A DNA stretch of 64,000 bases from Shewanella yunxiaonensis (GTDB lineage: Bacteria; Pseudomonadota; Gammaproteobacteria; Enterobacterales; Shewanellaceae), in assembly GCF_018223345.1 (NCBI RefSeq), contig NZ_CP073587.1, forward strand, positions 779,001-843,000, read 5' to 3'. The translations under genes and the position numbers were made by a program. Every line of letters starts with the position of its first letter. Position 1 is the stretch's first letter. Positions 42,696 through 54,820 of the stretch are shown here, one piece after another. The notes below the pieces were generated by a model that worked only from the letters and a program-made list of their open reading frames with translations, had not been told where the DNA came from and ran no database searches.

Positions 42696-42718
42696 ATATA
42701 ACCGCCGTGCGGTTATAT
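42696..42718. repeat. Perfect hairpin near the 3' end of the AaeXAB-like operon
   Basis: ATATAACCGC and GCGGTTATAT are perfect 10-bp complements with a 3-base loop, 15 bases downstream of the aaeB-like stop. There is no T-run on either side, so termination is possible but uncertain. Confidence 0.5.
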
Positions 42719-42732
42719 GGCGGTTAATTCAG

Positions 42733-44799
42733 TTAAGCATTTACGATTTTTTGCGCCATAGTATTGGCTGTGCGTTCAAAGGTCAGCGATACCCGGGTAA
42801 ACATCCCTTCGATCATCTCCAGCTGTTCCGGTGATAACTGATCCTCATGGATCGCTTCTAGCAGCGCGGTACTCGATGTTTTAAAAGCGGGATATTGCTG
42901 GCCTTTGCTGCTGGCGAGGAAAGCTTGCGCCAGCGCTTGCTGCCAATTATCCAACAGCGGCTCCAGCCGTTGGTCGCTGACACTTTGCAGTAGTCTTCTA
43001 AGTCTCACCGATATGTGGCCAAGATTTAAGCCAGTAAGTCCTAAATCGGTCATTTCCCTGGCATTATCCGCTGCTGCTTTGTCATAGTTGGCAAGCCGCA
43101 ACAAGCGATCTCCCATACGGGCGTTAAACCAATCTTCCTGCTCTACATGTTCAGAAATCTCGAGTAAATCGTCTGCCGTTGCCTGAATTAAACGGCGTTG
43201 CATCAGCGGAATGCCGGGCCCGGTGATCAACTTAAACAGCCAGTACAAGATAGTCACACCGACCGCAATAGCGAAGGCGTTGCTTAAGGTATAACCGATG
43301 GAAAAGGCATAACTCATATCGTTTGCAGGGCGTACCAGGATCACAAACGGAATACATAAGCCCAAACCATAGGGTAATGTTGGGCGATTGGCTAATGCCA
43401 TCAATCCAATAAAAAACGGTCCGGCCATCACCAGGATCAGAATCTCGAAATCGCCTGAGCTTTGAGCTAATAAATTCAGTGCGAAAAAGATGGCTAATGG
43501 CGTAGAGATCGCCACGCCCACTAACAGTCGGCGTAACACGACCATCAGTAACGTCAATGGCAGTCGCGCCATCATCATCGAAAATATGACCGGAAGGATC
43601 ATCAGCATTAACGCAGAACTGGCGGCTGTACCGATCCAAATGCCCGCTCCGATCAGGAATAGTACTGCTGTACGAAATCCGGTTGTTAAGCCAACCAATG
43701 GATCTCGATGCGGACGTAAGGCCAGTGCATTTGACATCTGTGTCGTGCTGTTCTCTAGCGCATCATAGGCTTTCAGCACCATCACTAAATCTGAAATGAG
43801 CTCACTAGCGACTTTCAGTAATCGGTTTTGTAATGGCTGACCGCACGGTAGTTGGTTACGCAGGTGAATCAATTTACGGCGTTGTTGCTGTGCAAGCTGA
43901 TACGCTTCGTCATAATCGCGGGAGGCTGACATTTGGGCAAAACTGTGCCGCAGTTCTTGCAGCATAGTGTGTAAAGCTGGGGATAGTTGCTCCGGATGAT
44001 TACGTTGCAAACGCCCGAAAATTTGCACAACTGCCAACAGCGACAACACCTTATTGCACATCATATTGGCCGCACGGCCGCGTCCCGGGCCTTCTGGACC
44101 TTCGTATACCACAGCGCTTGAGTCATCATTAAAGGCGGCGAGTTGCTCAAGAATATTGTCAATAAACTGGTGACGTTGCTCATGCGAACCTTCAGGCGCC
44201 AACTCTTGTGCCAGATAATCCAGGGTTTGGTTAATGACTATTCTTGCTTGTTGTCGTAGTCCACTGGCGACGGTTTGTGGCCACAGCAGCAAGCTGACTA
44301 ACATCGCGCAGATTGCCCCCAGGATAATCTCGCTGACGCGCGATTGAGCCACTTGGAAAATAGCATCAGATGTTGCGGTAGCCGGCGATACCATTACCAG
44401 TAGTACCACCAAACATGGTGTGATACCGGCCATGGCAAAGGCATAGATAAAGTTGATTGATCTGACCATCGCCGAGAAGCCGGCGTTAATCCCCAGCCAC
44501 AGTGCCAGTGACAATATTGCCAGTTCAGGATAACCCGCAAAGGCTTGCAGAATCGCAATGCCGACCGCTCCACCAATTAGGGTGCCGATAATCTGCATCA
44601 GCCCTTTTTCAATCACCAGCCCAGCTTCGGGACGGATCTGCAAAAACACCGCTGAGATAAGCGCCCAGTAGGGCCGATCCAGATTCAGGTACATCGCCGC
44701 ATACAACGCTAATGTCATCGAGATAATGCCTTTGATGGCGAAGATCAGCGTGCGTTTGTCGGGAGTGAGAAATACCGACTGTACCGGCGAGAGGGTCAT
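42733..44799 (-). CDS. FUSC-family efflux protein (AaeB-like)
   Basis: 688 residues. Two blocks of membrane helices (about 20-170 and 360-510) are separated by a cytoplasmic domain, the layout of AaeB. SVFLQIRPEAGLVIEKGLMQIIGTLIGG and MILPVIFSMMMARLPLTLLM are FUSC-type. It presumably exports aromatic carboxylic acids together with the membrane fusion protein directly upstream, 4 bases away. Confidence 0.86.
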   Translation of the reverse strand: MTLSPVQSVFLTPDKRTLIFAIKGIISMTLALYAAMYLNLDRPYWALISAVFLQIRPEAGLVIEKGLMQIIGTLIGGAVGIAILQAFAGYPELAILSLALWLGINAGFSAMVRSINFIYAFAMAGITPCLVVLLVMVSPATATSDAIFQVAQSRVSEIILGAICAMLVSLLLWPQTVASGLRQQARIVINQTLDYLAQELAPEGSHEQRHQFIDNILEQLAAFNDDSSAVVYEGPEGPGRGRAANMMCNKVLSLLAVVQIFGRLQRNHPEQLSPALHTMLQELRHSFAQMSASRDYDEAYQLAQQQRRKLIHLRNQLPCGQPLQNRLLKVASELISDLVMVLKAYDALENSTTQMSNALALRPHRDPLVGLTTGFRTAVLFLIGAGIWIGTAASSALMLMILPVIFSMMMARLPLTLLMVVLRRLLVGVAISTPLAIFFALNLLAQSSGDFEILILVMAGPFFIGLMALANRPTLPYGLGLCIPFVILVRPANDMSYAFSIGYTLSNAFAIAVGVTILYWLFKLITGPGIPLMQRRLIQATADDLLEISEHVEQEDWFNARMGDRLLRLANYDKAAADNAREMTDLGLTGLNLGHISVRLRRLLQSVSDQRLEPLLDNWQQALAQAFLASSKGQQYPAFKTSSTALLEAIHEDQLSPEQLEMIEGMFTRVSLTFERTANTMAQKIVNA

Positions 44800-44803
44800 G
44801 AGG

Positions 44804-45664
44804 TTATTTATCCTGCAGGAAAATCGATACGGTCATACCGGCACTGAGACTTACATTATCAGGAAGGGTATCCAATTTAATATCTACGGGAATGCGCTGT
44901 GCCAGTCGTACCCAGTTAAAGGTTTGCTGGATTTCCGGCAGTAGCTGGCCGTTGCTGCTGACATTGGTATCCGCAATCGCTTTGCCGATGCTGGTGACGG
45001 TGCCGGTTAAGGGATGACCACCACTCATCAAGCTGATTTTGGCTTTTTGACCCACATGTATTAGCGGCAGCTTAGTCTCTTCGAAGTATCCGGTAACATA
45101 GAAAGAGTTACTCTGTACCAGAGAGAGTACCGCAGTTCCCTGCTTTACGTAGTTTCCCTGTCTCAAGGTGAGATTGATGATTGTGCCATCTTCTGGGGCT
45201 TTAACGGCCGTACGCTGCAGATTGATCCGCGCAGTATTGAGTTCAGCCTGCACTAAATCGTAATCGGCTTTTGCCTGTTCAGTGTTGATCCGCGCGGTTT
45301 CCAGATCCTCTTCACTGATAAGTTCGCGTCCAGTGAGCTGCTTGCGGCGCTCATATTTATGTGTTGCCAGATCCCAGGCGTATTTTTTACTTTCAAGTTG
45401 TGCCTGCAGCTCTGCCAAGGCTGCCTGGTAGCGGGTATCGTCCACCGCAAACAACATATCGCCCTGATGGACGTTTTGATTATCCTGAACATCAAGCTGT
45501 TTTACCCAGCCTGAAACGTCTGGCGCAATCGTGACGATATTGGCGCGGACACGCCCATCACGGGTCCATGGTGAATACAGGTAATGATCCCACACCCAGC
45601 GACCGGCGATGATCGCCGCAACCACAACGGCCAACGTGATAGTGATGCGCAGTAATTTTCCCAT
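44804..45664 (-). CDS. HlyD-type membrane fusion protein (AaeA-like)
   Basis: About 286 residues from MGKLLRITITLAV (ATG 45664, with GGGAG about ten bases upstream); the in-frame ATG at 45676 overlaps the previous gene (ATGA) and lacks a properly spaced ribosome site. N-terminal anchor (about 5-24), lipoyl/hairpin region with RYQAALAELQAQLESKKYAW, and beta-barrel end. It bridges the inner-membrane pump to an outer-membrane channel, as AaeA does. Confidence 0.88.
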   Translation of the reverse strand: MGKLLRITITLAVVVAAIIAGRWVWDHYLYSPWTRDGRVRANIVTIAPDVSGWVKQLDVQDNQNVHQGDMLFAVDDTRYQAALAELQAQLESKKYAWDLATHKYERRKQLTGRELISEEDLETARINTEQAKADYDLVQAELNTARINLQRTAVKAPEDGTIINLTLRQGNYVKQGTAVLSLVQSNSFYVTGYFEETKLPLIHVGQKAKISLMSGGHPLTGTVTSIGKAIADTNVSSNGQLLPEIQQTFNWVRLAQRIPVDIKLDTLPDNVSLSAGMTVSIFLQDK

Positions 45665-45672
45665 AACAGCTT

Positions 45673-45873
45673 TCATCTCCCGAACAGATATACAACCAGG
45701 GCCAAATAACAGATATATAAAGCCACTTCAAACCAGGCGACTTTCCAGATTTTCTGATACAGCCCGGATACATGCAGTATCTGGCGGGTGACAAATGACA
45801 TCACAAAAGCCAGCGGTGTAAAGACCACCAAAGGACTGAAAAGCAGTCCTCCGAGCGCTAATTCTTCAAGCAT
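45673..45873 (-). CDS. DUF1656 small membrane protein (AaeX-like)
   Basis: 66 residues with two hydrophobic helices (GGLLFSPLVVFTPLAFVMSF and VALYICYLALVVYL). First gene of the three-gene operon with AaeA- and AaeB-like partners, the same order as aaeXAB in E. coli. No AaeR-type regulator is adjacent. Confidence 0.85.
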   Translation of the reverse strand: MLEELALGGLLFSPLVVFTPLAFVMSFVTRQILHVSGLYQKIWKVAWFEVALYICYLALVVYLFGR

Positions 45874-46180
45874 GACGATAGCTCAAACCAGTAAAAAGTT
45901 GGTAATGAAGGTAAGCATAAGAGATAACAGGAAATAGTCCCAATATGGGAGCTATCCTTCCGCGATATGCGGTGAGGCGAGGTTAACATAAATATAGCGT
46001 CAGCTCACGAATGTGATTCAGAAAGACAACCGCAAAAAATGGCAAATTTTACATACACTGCTCTCAAAAAAGCGTAGATTTCCTTTATATAATCGAAGGT
46101 TATTATTTTGCTCTTGCATGTTGTTGAGGTGAGAGCTTGAACTGTTGATCAATCTATTATCATTTAAGGGAGCTGTAACC
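45874..46180. other. Intergenic region between the aaeX-like gene and the lactate dehydrogenase-family gene
   Basis: About 307 bases, divergent promoters expected. AT-rich. I see no ORF, tRNA or convincing operator; one half CRP-like TGTGA lies near 46011 without its second half. Confidence 0.5.
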
Positions 46181-47092
46181 GTGAATCGTCATGTTGCCAT
46201 TATTGGCTGTGGTCATGTAGGAGCCGATGTGGCTTTTAGTCTGGTCACCCAGAATCTAGTGGACCATCTAAGTCTGTTCGATATCAAGGATGCTAAAGCC
46301 GCAAGTGAGCAGTTAGAACTACAGGATATGGCCGCGCATATTGGCTCCAGAGTCCACATTGATCATAACGATGAACAGCAACTGAGCTGTGCCGATATTG
46401 TGATCATGGCTGTTGGCCCAAGCAAAACTGAAACCTCAAATCGTCTGCGTGAGTTGGCTGAAACCTCTGCATCGGTAGCTACCTGGGCGCCAAAATTACA
46501 AGCTGCGGGGTTTGACGGGGTACTGATCAACATCACTAATCCTTGTGATGTGATTACCATGAGTCTGGCACGTCGGTTAGCACTGCCTGAAGGGCGAGTC
46601 TTCGGTACTGGCACCTCGCTGGATAGTGCCCGTATGAAGCGGGTAGTGGGTAAGCTGCTGGATGTCGACCCAGCTAGTGTGGATGGTTATGTACTGGGCG
46701 AACATGGTGAATCGCAATTTGTTGCCTGGAGTAGCGTACGTGTTGGCGGACTATCGTTCAGCCAATGGCCGCAGGCTGAGACCGCAGATTGTGCGCAAAT
46801 GGAAGCCGACATTCGCCGCGGTGGCTGGGATGTATTGTCGGGTAAAGGCTGGACCAGCTTTGGTATTGCTACTGCAGCGGCAAAATTAGTGGATGCGGTG
46901 TTCAGCGATGCGCACCGAGTATATGCGGTTTCAGCCATCGATCAGCGTTTTGGGGTTCATATCGGTCAACCAGCACTCATTGGCCGCTGCGGTGTGATCC
47001 GGACTATTCCTATTCCGCTTCCCGCGGCGGAAGCTGAAAAATATGCCGCATCTGCAACAGTGATTGCGACTGCATTCCAGAAAATCTGCTGA
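46181..47092 (+). CDS. L-lactate/L-2-hydroxyacid dehydrogenase family protein
   Basis: About 303 residues from GTG 46181 (AAGGGAG upstream). Rossmann start HVAIIGCGHVGADVAFSL, the substrate-loop Arg in NRLRELAET, NITNPCDVIT, and the catalytic His in LGEHGESQF. The pattern resembles L-lactate or L-2-hydroxyisocaproate dehydrogenases more than malate dehydrogenase. There is no operon with lactate transport genes. Substrate is uncertain. Confidence 0.88.
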   Translation: MNRHVAIIGCGHVGADVAFSLVTQNLVDHLSLFDIKDAKAASEQLELQDMAAHIGSRVHIDHNDEQQLSCADIVIMAVGPSKTETSNRLRELAETSASVATWAPKLQAAGFDGVLINITNPCDVITMSLARRLALPEGRVFGTGTSLDSARMKRVVGKLLDVDPASVDGYVLGEHGESQFVAWSSVRVGGLSFSQWPQAETADCAQMEADIRRGGWDVLSGKGWTSFGIATAAAKLVDAVFSDAHRVYAVSAIDQRFGVHIGQPALIGRCGVIRTIPIPLPAAEAEKYAASATVIATAFQKIC

Positions 47093-47110
47093 TTTAGCAG
47101 GGTCATTACT

Positions 47111-47132
47111 GCCATTCCGGACACGGAATGGC
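47111..47132. repeat. Perfect hairpin after the lactate dehydrogenase-family gene
   Basis: GCCATTCCG and CGGAATGGC are perfect complements around a 4-base loop, 18 bases after the stop. No T-run follows, so it may be a weak terminator or a transcript-stabilising hairpin. Confidence 0.5.
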
Positions 47133-47236
47133 TACACTTCAGAACAGAGTTTTGGATTAAATTACTGCACCATTAATGGTTCGGATGTGGTACACTGCGC
47201 GGCTGAATTCAACGATAAACCGAGAGTAATCCGATT

Positions 47237-48729
<1,493 letters not shown>

Positions 48730-48734
48730 TTTTG

Positions 48735-48760
48735 AAAAAACCGCCGTTGGCGGTTTTTTT
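48735..48760 (+). terminator. Terminator after dapB
   Basis: AAAAAACCGCC / GGCGGTTTTTTTT with a GTT loop. Confidence 0.9.
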
Positions 48761-48911
48761 TCGGTGATTACCGTTGAAACTATAGACGAAGGTCGATATG
48801 ACCTATAAAATATTTGGAATTTGCCAAAATTTCGTAAAGCAACGGAAGTTACCGGTTTAAATTACTAAAAATATATAATTTTTAATGGCTTGGCTCATTA
48901 CGGAGGTCGCG

Positions 48912-50057
48912 TTGACTAAGTCTGCCTTACTCGTACTCGAAGATGGAACCGTCTTTACTGGCACAGCGATTGGTGCCGATGGAATAGCAGTCGGAGAAGT
49001 GGTTTTTAACACTTCAATGACGGGATATCAAGAGATTCTTACCGATCCCTCCTATTCCCGTCAGATAGTAACCTTAACCTACCCGCACATCGGTAACACC
49101 GGTACTAATACCGAAGATACTGAATCTAGTGCGATTCATGCCTGTGGCTTGATCATTCGTGATTTACCACTCCTGGCAAGTAATTTCCGTTCACAGCAGT
49201 CACTCAGTGATTACCTAACCACTAACAATGTAGTAGGTATTGCGGATATCGATACCCGTAAACTGACTCGTATCCTGCGTGAAAAAGGCGCTCAGTCTGG
49301 CTGTATCATGGCGGGCGATGTTGATGCTGATAAGGCATTGGCAGCCGCTAAAGCTTTCCCTGGCTTGAAGGGAATGGATCTCGCTAAAGAAGTAACGACT
49401 GACCGTGCTTATCAGTGGCGTCAGGGAACCTGGTCACTGGAAGGTGGTTTACCGCAAGACAAAGCTGCGGATGAATTCAAATTTAAAGTTGTCGCCTATG
49501 ACTTCGGCGTTAAGCGCAACATTCTGCGAATGCTGGTGGACCGCGGTTGTGATGTCACTGTGGTGCCAGCCAAAACGCCTGCGAGCGAAGTGTTGGCGAT
49601 GAATCCTGACGGTATTTTCTTGTCCAACGGTCCTGGTGACCCAGAACCATGTGACTATGCCATCAGCGCAATTAAGAGCTTCCTGCAGACCGATATCCCA
49701 GTCTTTGGTATCTGTCTTGGCCACCAGTTATTGGCTCTGGCCAGTGGTGCCAAAACCATGAAGATGAAGTTTGGTCACCACGGTGCCAACCATCCAGTGA
49801 AAGATATCGAGAAAGGTACTGTGATGATCACCAGTCAGAACCACGGTTTTGCTGCTGACGAAGCCAGTCTGCCTGCGAATGTCAAAGTGACGCATAAATC
49901 ACTGTTCGATGGTTCACTGCAAGGTATCCATCTGACGGACAAACCTGCATTCAGCTTCCAGGGGCATCCAGAAGCCAGCCCTGGTCCGCACGATTGCGCA
50001 CCGCTGTTCGATCATTTTATCGAACTGATTGAGCAATACCGTCAAGCTAAGCAGTAA
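48912..50057 (+). CDS. carA: Carbamoyl-phosphate synthase small subunit
   Basis: Glutaminase that feeds ammonia to CarB for arginine and pyrimidine synthesis. It begins with TTG at 48912 (GGAGG at 48901-48905); product [12 protein letters not shown], 381 residues. The class I amidotransferase triad is visible: Cys268 in FGICLGHQ, then the His and Glu in GHPEASPG. The 180-base upstream region is AT-rich; no confident ARG box or PurR site was found, though arginine control would be expected. Confidence 0.95.
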   Translation: MTKSALLVLEDGTVFTGTAIGADGIAVGEVVFNTSMTGYQEILTDPSYSRQIVTLTYPHIGNTGTNTEDTESSAIHACGLIIRDLPLLASNFRSQQSLSDYLTTNNVVGIADIDTRKLTRILREKGAQSGCIMAGDVDADKALAAAKAFPGLKGMDLAKEVTTDRAYQWRQGTWSLEGGLPQDKAADEFKFKVVAYDFGVKRNILRMLVDRGCDVTVVPAKTPASEVLAMNPDGIFLSNGPGDPEPCDYAISAIKSFLQTDIPVFGICLGHQLLALASGAKTMKMKFGHHGANHPVKDIEKGTVMITSQNHGFAADEASLPANVKVTHKSLFDGSLQGIHLTDKPAFSFQGHPEASPGPHDCAPLFDHFIELIEQYRQAKQ

Positions 50058-50078
50058 TTCCGGGAGAAGATTCAAGCA

Positions 50079-53000
50079 ATGCCAAAACGTACTGATATAA
50101 AAAGTATTCTTATCCTAGGTGCCGGTCCCATCGTTATCGGTCAGGCCTGTGAGTTTGACTATTCCGGTGCCCAGGCTTGTAAAGCCCTGCGTGAAGAAGG
50201 TTTCCGTGTCATTCTGGTGAACTCTAACCCAGCCACCATCATGACTGACCCGGAAATGGCTGATGCCACTTACATTGAACCGATTCATTGGGAAGTGGTG
50301 CGCAACATCATCGCTAAAGAACGCCCTGATGCCATTCTGCCTACCATGGGCGGCCAAACTGCACTGAACTGTGCTCTGGAACTGGAAGCCAAAGGCGTTC
50401 TGAAAGAATTCAATGTGGAAATGATTGGCGCGACAGCCGATGCCATTGATAAAGCAGAAGACCGCGCTCGCTTCGATCAATCCATGCGTAAAATCGGCCT
50501 GGAATGTCCACGTGCAGGTATCGCACATAGCATGGAAGACGCCTATAAGGTGCTGGATCAAGTGGGCTTCCCCTGCATTATCCGTCCATCATTCACCATG
50601 GGTGGTTCCGGTGGTGGTATCGCCTATAACGTTGAAGAATTTGAAGAGATCTGTACCCGTGGTCTGGATCTGTCTCCAACCAATGAACTGCTGATTGATG
50701 AAAGCCTTATCGGTTGGAAAGAGTACGAAATGGAAGTGGTGCGTGATCGCAACGATAACTGCATCATCGTCTGTTCTATTGAAAACTTTGATGCCATGGG
50801 CGTGCACACTGGTGACTCCATCACGGTGGCGCCGGCACAAACGCTGACCGATAAAGAATATCAGCTGATGCGTAATGCCTCGATGGCAGTGCTGCGTGAA
50901 ATCGGCGTGGAAACTGGCGGTTCCAACGTGCAGTTTGGTATCAATCCCAAAGATGGTCGCATGGTCATCATTGAGATGAATCCGCGTGTGTCACGTTCAT
51001 CCGCTCTGGCCTCTAAAGCGACTGGTTTCCCGATTGCCAAGGTTGCAGCAAAGCTAGCGGTAGGTTTCACTCTGGATGAGTTGATGAACGACATCACTGG
51101 TGGTCGCACACCAGCGTCGTTTGAACCATCTATCGATTACGTTGTGACTAAAGTACCGCGCTTCAACTTTGAAAAGTTCGCCGGTGCCAATGACCGACTG
51201 ACTACCCAGATGAAATCTGTCGGTGAAGTAATGGCGATTGGCCGCACTTTCCAGGAGTCTGTGCAAAAAGCGCTGCGCGGTCTGGAAACGGGCAAAAACG
51301 GTTTTGATCCGATTGTGGACTGGCAAGATCCCGATGCCATGCAGCGTATGCGTCATGAGCTGAAAGAGCCTGGCGCAGAGCGTATCTGGTATGTGGCTGA
51401 TGCTTTCCGTGCTGGCATGAGCATGGATGAAATCTACAAGCTGACCAACATTGATCCTTGGTTCCTGGTGCAGATTGAAGAGCTGATACAACTGGAAGCT
51501 AAAGTGGCTGCAACCGGTCTGGCCGGTATGGATGCCGATTTCCTCTACAAGCTGAAACGCAAAGGGTTCTCTGATGCCCGTCTGGCTGATGTGCTGGGGA
51601 TCAGTGAATCAGAAATGCGCAAGCTGCGTTACCGTCTGGAAATCTTCCCGGTTTACAAACGTGTCGATACTTGTGCGGCAGAATTTGCCACTGACACGGC
51701 TTACATGTACTCCACTTATGAGGAAGAGTGCGAAGCCAATCCGTCCAATCGTGACAAGATCATGGTATTGGGTGGTGGTCCGAACCGTATCGGTCAGGGT
51801 ATCGAATTTGACTATTGCTGTGTGCACGCCTCGCTGGCACTGAAAGCTGATGGCTATGAAACCATTATGGTCAACTGTAACCCGGAAACCGTTTCGACTG
51901 ACTACGACACTTCTGATCGTCTGTATTTTGAGCCGGTAACCCTGGAAGACGTACTGGAAATCGCGCGTATCGAGAAGCCCAAAGGGGTAATTGTACAGTT
52001 TGGCGGCCAGACTCCGCTGAAGCTGGCTCGTGCTCTGGAAGCAGCTGGTGTACCGATTATCGGCACCAGCCCAGATGCGATTGACCGTGCCGAAGACCGT
52101 GAACGTTTCCAGCAGGCTATCCGTCGCCTGGAGATGAAACAGCCTGAAAACGATACCGTGACCACCGTGGAAGGCGCTGTACTTGCGGCCGAGAAAATCG
52201 GTTATCCGCTGGTGGTACGTCCATCTTACGTGCTGGGTGGCCGTGCGATGGAAATCGTCTATGAAGAACAGGATCTGCGCCGTTACTTCAAAGAAGCGGT
52301 TAAAGTGTCCAACGCTTCACCAGTGCTGCTGGATCACTTCCTAGATGACGCTATCGAAGTCGATATCGACGCTGTTTGTGATGGCAAGACTGTGGTTGTC
52401 GGTGCCATCATGGAGCATATCGAACAGGCCGGAGTGCATTCAGGTGACTCAGGTTGTTCATTGCCGCCTTACACACTCAGCCACGCGATTCAGGACGAGA
52501 TGCGTGAACAGGTGCGGAAACTGGCCTTTGAATTAGGTGTGGTTGGTTTGATGAACGTGCAGTTCGCCGTGCAGAAAAACACCATCTTCATGATTGAAGT
52601 TAACCCGCGTGCTGCTCGTACCGTGCCGTTTGTATCCAAGGCTACCGGTGTGCCATTAGCGAAGATCGCGGCTCGCGTGATGGCTGGTCAATCACTGGAA
52701 GAGCAGGGCTTCACGAAAGAAGTGATCCCTCCCTACTACTCAGTGAAAGAAGTAGTTCTGCCATTTAATAAATTCCCTGGTGTTGACCCATTGCTTGGCC
52801 CAGAAATGCGCTCTACCGGTGAAGTGATGGGCGTGGGTGATACCTTTGCAGAGGCCTATGCCAAAGCCCAATTAGGTACCACTTCCAAGGATATCCCGAA
52901 ATCCGGTCGCGCCTTGTTGTCAGTACGTAATAGCGATAAGAAGCGGGTTGCCGATTTGGCTGCCAAGCTGATTGACCTAGGGTATGAGATTGATGCGACC

Positions 53001-53303
53001 CACGGTACTGCGGTGGTGCTGGGCGAAGCGGGTATCAACCCTCGGTTGGTGAACAAGGTGCATGAAGGTCGTCCTCACATCCTCGATCGGATGAAGAACG
53101 GCGAGTACACCTACATTGTGAACACCACTGAAGGTCGTCAGGCCATTGAAGACTCCAAGCAACTGCGTCGTGGAGCGTTGCGTTACAAAGTGAATTACAC
53201 CACCACCATGAACGCTGCCTTTGCAACTTGTATGGCAAACACTGCGGACGATCGCAATAAGGTATCTTCTGTGCAAGAACTGCATGCACGCGTCACTAAG
53301 TAA
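50079..53303 (+). CDS. carB: Carbamoyl-phosphate synthase large subunit
   Basis: 1074 residues, full length. Two homologous ATP-grasp halves (about 1-400 and 550-935) carry the two phosphorylation sites ([20 protein letters not shown] and [18 protein letters not shown]). An oligomerisation domain lies between them and the C-terminal allosteric domain (about 936-1074, MGS-like) after them. Follows carA by 21 bases with GGGAGA before the ATG. Confidence 0.97.
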   Translation: MPKRTDIKSILILGAGPIVIGQACEFDYSGAQACKALREEGFRVILVNSNPATIMTDPEMADATYIEPIHWEVVRNIIAKERPDAILPTMGGQTALNCALELEAKGVLKEFNVEMIGATADAIDKAEDRARFDQSMRKIGLECPRAGIAHSMEDAYKVLDQVGFPCIIRPSFTMGGSGGGIAYNVEEFEEICTRGLDLSPTNELLIDESLIGWKEYEMEVVRDRNDNCIIVCSIENFDAMGVHTGDSITVAPAQTLTDKEYQLMRNASMAVLREIGVETGGSNVQFGINPKDGRMVIIEMNPRVSRSSALASKATGFPIAKVAAKLAVGFTLDELMNDITGGRTPASFEPSIDYVVTKVPRFNFEKFAGANDRLTTQMKSVGEVMAIGRTFQESVQKALRGLETGKNGFDPIVDWQDPDAMQRMRHELKEPGAERIWYVADAFRAGMSMDEIYKLTNIDPWFLVQIEELIQLEAKVAATGLAGMDADFLYKLKRKGFSDARLADVLGISESEMRKLRYRLEIFPVYKRVDTCAAEFATDTAYMYSTYEEECEANPSNRDKIMVLGGGPNRIGQGIEFDYCCVHASLALKADGYETIMVNCNPETVSTDYDTSDRLYFEPVTLEDVLEIARIEKPKGVIVQFGGQTPLKLARALEAAGVPIIGTSPDAIDRAEDRERFQQAIRRLEMKQPENDTVTTVEGAVLAAEKIGYPLVVRPSYVLGGRAMEIVYEEQDLRRYFKEAVKVSNASPVLLDHFLDDAIEVDIDAVCDGKTVVVGAIMEHIEQAGVHSGDSGCSLPPYTLSHAIQDEMREQVRKLAFELGVVGLMNVQFAVQKNTIFMIEVNPRAARTVPFVSKATGVPLAKIAARVMAGQSLEEQGFTKEVIPPYYSVKEVVLPFNKFPGVDPLLGPEMRSTGEVMGVGDTFAEAYAKAQLGTTSKDIPKSGRALLSVRNSDKKRVADLAAKLIDLGYEIDATHGTAVVLGEAGINPRLVNKVHEGRPHILDRMKNGEYTYIVNTTEGRQAIEDSKQLRRGALRYKVNYTTTMNAAFATCMANTADDRNKVSSVQELHARVTK

Positions 53304-53756
53304 GTCGTTACGCTAACATGATGAATAAGGTCGCCTTTGGGCGGCCTTATTTTTTGTCAATGGTTTGAAAAATTGCTGATTTTTTGATGATGCAGTTTTC
53401 AGACGTAGGAGTAAAAGGATTTAACACGTGGTGGCGCCACTGAAATAATGGCGGGCAAAAATTAACATAAGACAATTCAGCAAGTAATAGGAACGGCTTG
53501 CAGCTAAAAAACCAAAGTTTATCCACGCTGCATCTCATAAAATTTGTCTACATCACTGGCAAGGCTGCCATAGCTTAGGTAAGCTTGTGCCATGGTGAAG
53601 TGATACCTACCCGGTAATCGCCGCGGTTATCAGACAAAAACATCTTTGGCGCCGACTGTATCTGACGTCTGTGCGCTGATTCACCCCCATTGAGACTGTG
53701 CAGGCCCATTTAAGGCCAGCATAGGTCGCTTTTGTTTTACAGGAGACGACAGAGAC
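53304..53756. other. 453-base region between carB and greA
   Basis: Contains the carB terminator at its left end and must hold the greA promoter and leader. A perfect palindrome GTGGCGCCAC lies near 53430. No ORF of convincing coding type. In E. coli the greA leader yields a small RNA (GraL); nothing specific to it is recognised here. Confidence 0.5.
53324..53356 (+). terminator. Terminator after carAB
   Basis: AATAAGGTCGCC / GGCGGCCTTATT stem, followed by TTTTTG. Confidence 0.87.
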
Positions 53757-54233
53757 ATGAATAAGGTTCCTATGACGCTGACTGGCGCGGAACAGTTACG
53801 TAAAGAGCTGGAAATGCTGAAATTTGAAAGACGTCCAGCGCTGAGTGAAGCCATTGCCACCGCCCGTGAACTGGGCGATTTGAAAGAAAATGCGGAATAT
53901 CATGCTGCTCGTGAAGAGCAAGGGATTTGTGAAGCCCGTATCCGTGATATCGAAGGTAAGCTTTCCAATGCGCAGATCATTGATGTGACCAAAATGCCTA
54001 ATAATGGCCGGGTTATTTTTGGCGCAACGGTAACAATTCTGAATCTGGATACTGATGCTGAAATGACTTATCGCATCGTTGGTGATGATGAAGCGAACAT
54101 CAAAGAGAATCTGATTTCAGTAAACTCCCCGATTGCCAGAGGTTTGATTGGCAAAAATTTGGGTGATGAAGTCGGTATCCAAACCCCTGGTGGTCGTACT
54201 GATGTTGAAATTGTGTCCGTAGATTATATCTAA
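53757..54233 (+). CDS. greA: Transcription elongation factor GreA
   Basis: Rescues backtracked RNA polymerase by stimulating transcript cleavage. The protein has 158 residues. An N-terminal coiled coil ([21 protein letters not shown], acidic tip [11 protein letters not shown]) is followed by a C-terminal FKBP-like domain. AGGAGACGAC precedes the ATG. Confidence 0.96.
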   Translation: MNKVPMTLTGAEQLRKELEMLKFERRPALSEAIATARELGDLKENAEYHAAREEQGICEARIRDIEGKLSNAQIIDVTKMPNNGRVIFGATVTILNLDTDAEMTYRIVGDDEANIKENLISVNSPIARGLIGKNLGDEVGIQTPGGRTDVEIVSVDYI

Positions 54234-54246
54234 GCTTTATGTGACT

Positions 54247-54275
54247 GAAAAAGCCGCCTTAATGGCGGCTTTTTC
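54247..54275 (+). terminator. Terminator after greA
   Basis: AAAAAGCCGCC / GGCGGCTTTTT around TTAAT. Confidence 0.88.
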
Positions 54276-54389
54276 ATATGTCAGGTCTAGTAAATAACTT
54301 TTTTACAAGATTTTCCAGTTGGCGTGCAGACGATGAATTAAGACTGACTTAATTGAGTATTGTCAAAATAGCCCGAGACTAAGGTAAAC

Positions 54390-54420
54390 AAAAAGACCAC
54401 CCATTAAGGTGGCCTTTTTG
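54390..54420 (-). terminator. Terminator after yhbY
   Basis: AAAAAG-CCACC / GGTGG-CTTTTT stem; the minus-strand side runs into TTTTTGTTT. It lies opposite the greA terminator, separating convergent genes. Confidence 0.82.
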
Positions 54421-54430
54421 TTGAAGGGTG

Positions 54431-54730
54431 TTATTTGGCTTTAGGCAAAGCGATTTTTTTCTCTTCAGACTGGCGATATAACACCAGTACATGCCCGATA
54501 ACCTGCACTTTTTCAGACTGAGTTTCGCGAGTGATGGCATCAACGATGGCATGTTTCAGTTCGCGATCTTCTGCTGCTACCTTAACTTTGATCAGTTCAT
54601 GGTAGGCAAGTGCGTTATCAATTTCAGCCAGTACCCCTTCAGTCAAGCCATTGGCACCAAGCAGTACCACTGGCTTCAGACTGTGGGCCAGCCCTTTCAG
54701 ATACTGTTTCTGTTTGGTTGTCAGGTTCAT
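54431..54730 (-). CDS. yhbY: CRS1-YhbY domain RNA-binding protein
   Basis: 99 residues from ATG 54730 (MNLTTKQKQYLKGLAHSLKP); a TTG nine bases upstream is an alternative. The CRM-fold GANGLTEGVLAEIDNALAYHELIKVKV segment is characteristic. It binds pre-50S particles in E. coli. Divergent from rlmE, as usual in gammaproteobacteria. Confidence 0.93.
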   Translation of the reverse strand: MNLTTKQKQYLKGLAHSLKPVVLLGANGLTEGVLAEIDNALAYHELIKVKVAAEDRELKHAIVDAITRETQSEKVQVIGHVLVLYRQSEEKKIALPKAK

Positions 54731-54820
54731 TTTTACCAACTTTTGCTGAGTTACTGTTGAAAAGCCGATATTCTACCCTTATATCACTTTCGTGTAACTC
54801 TGATTTGTTGCGGATGTTTG

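Noticed and set aside
48770..48911. ARG box or PurR operator upstream of carA
   Set aside because: The region is AT-rich and has partial palindromes, but none matches the TGAAT-N4-ATTCA or ACGCAAACGTTTGCGT pattern well enough to report.
53428..53440. Palindrome GTGGCGCCAC
   Set aside because: Short palindromes of this length are expected in 64 kb and no flanking context suggests an operator.
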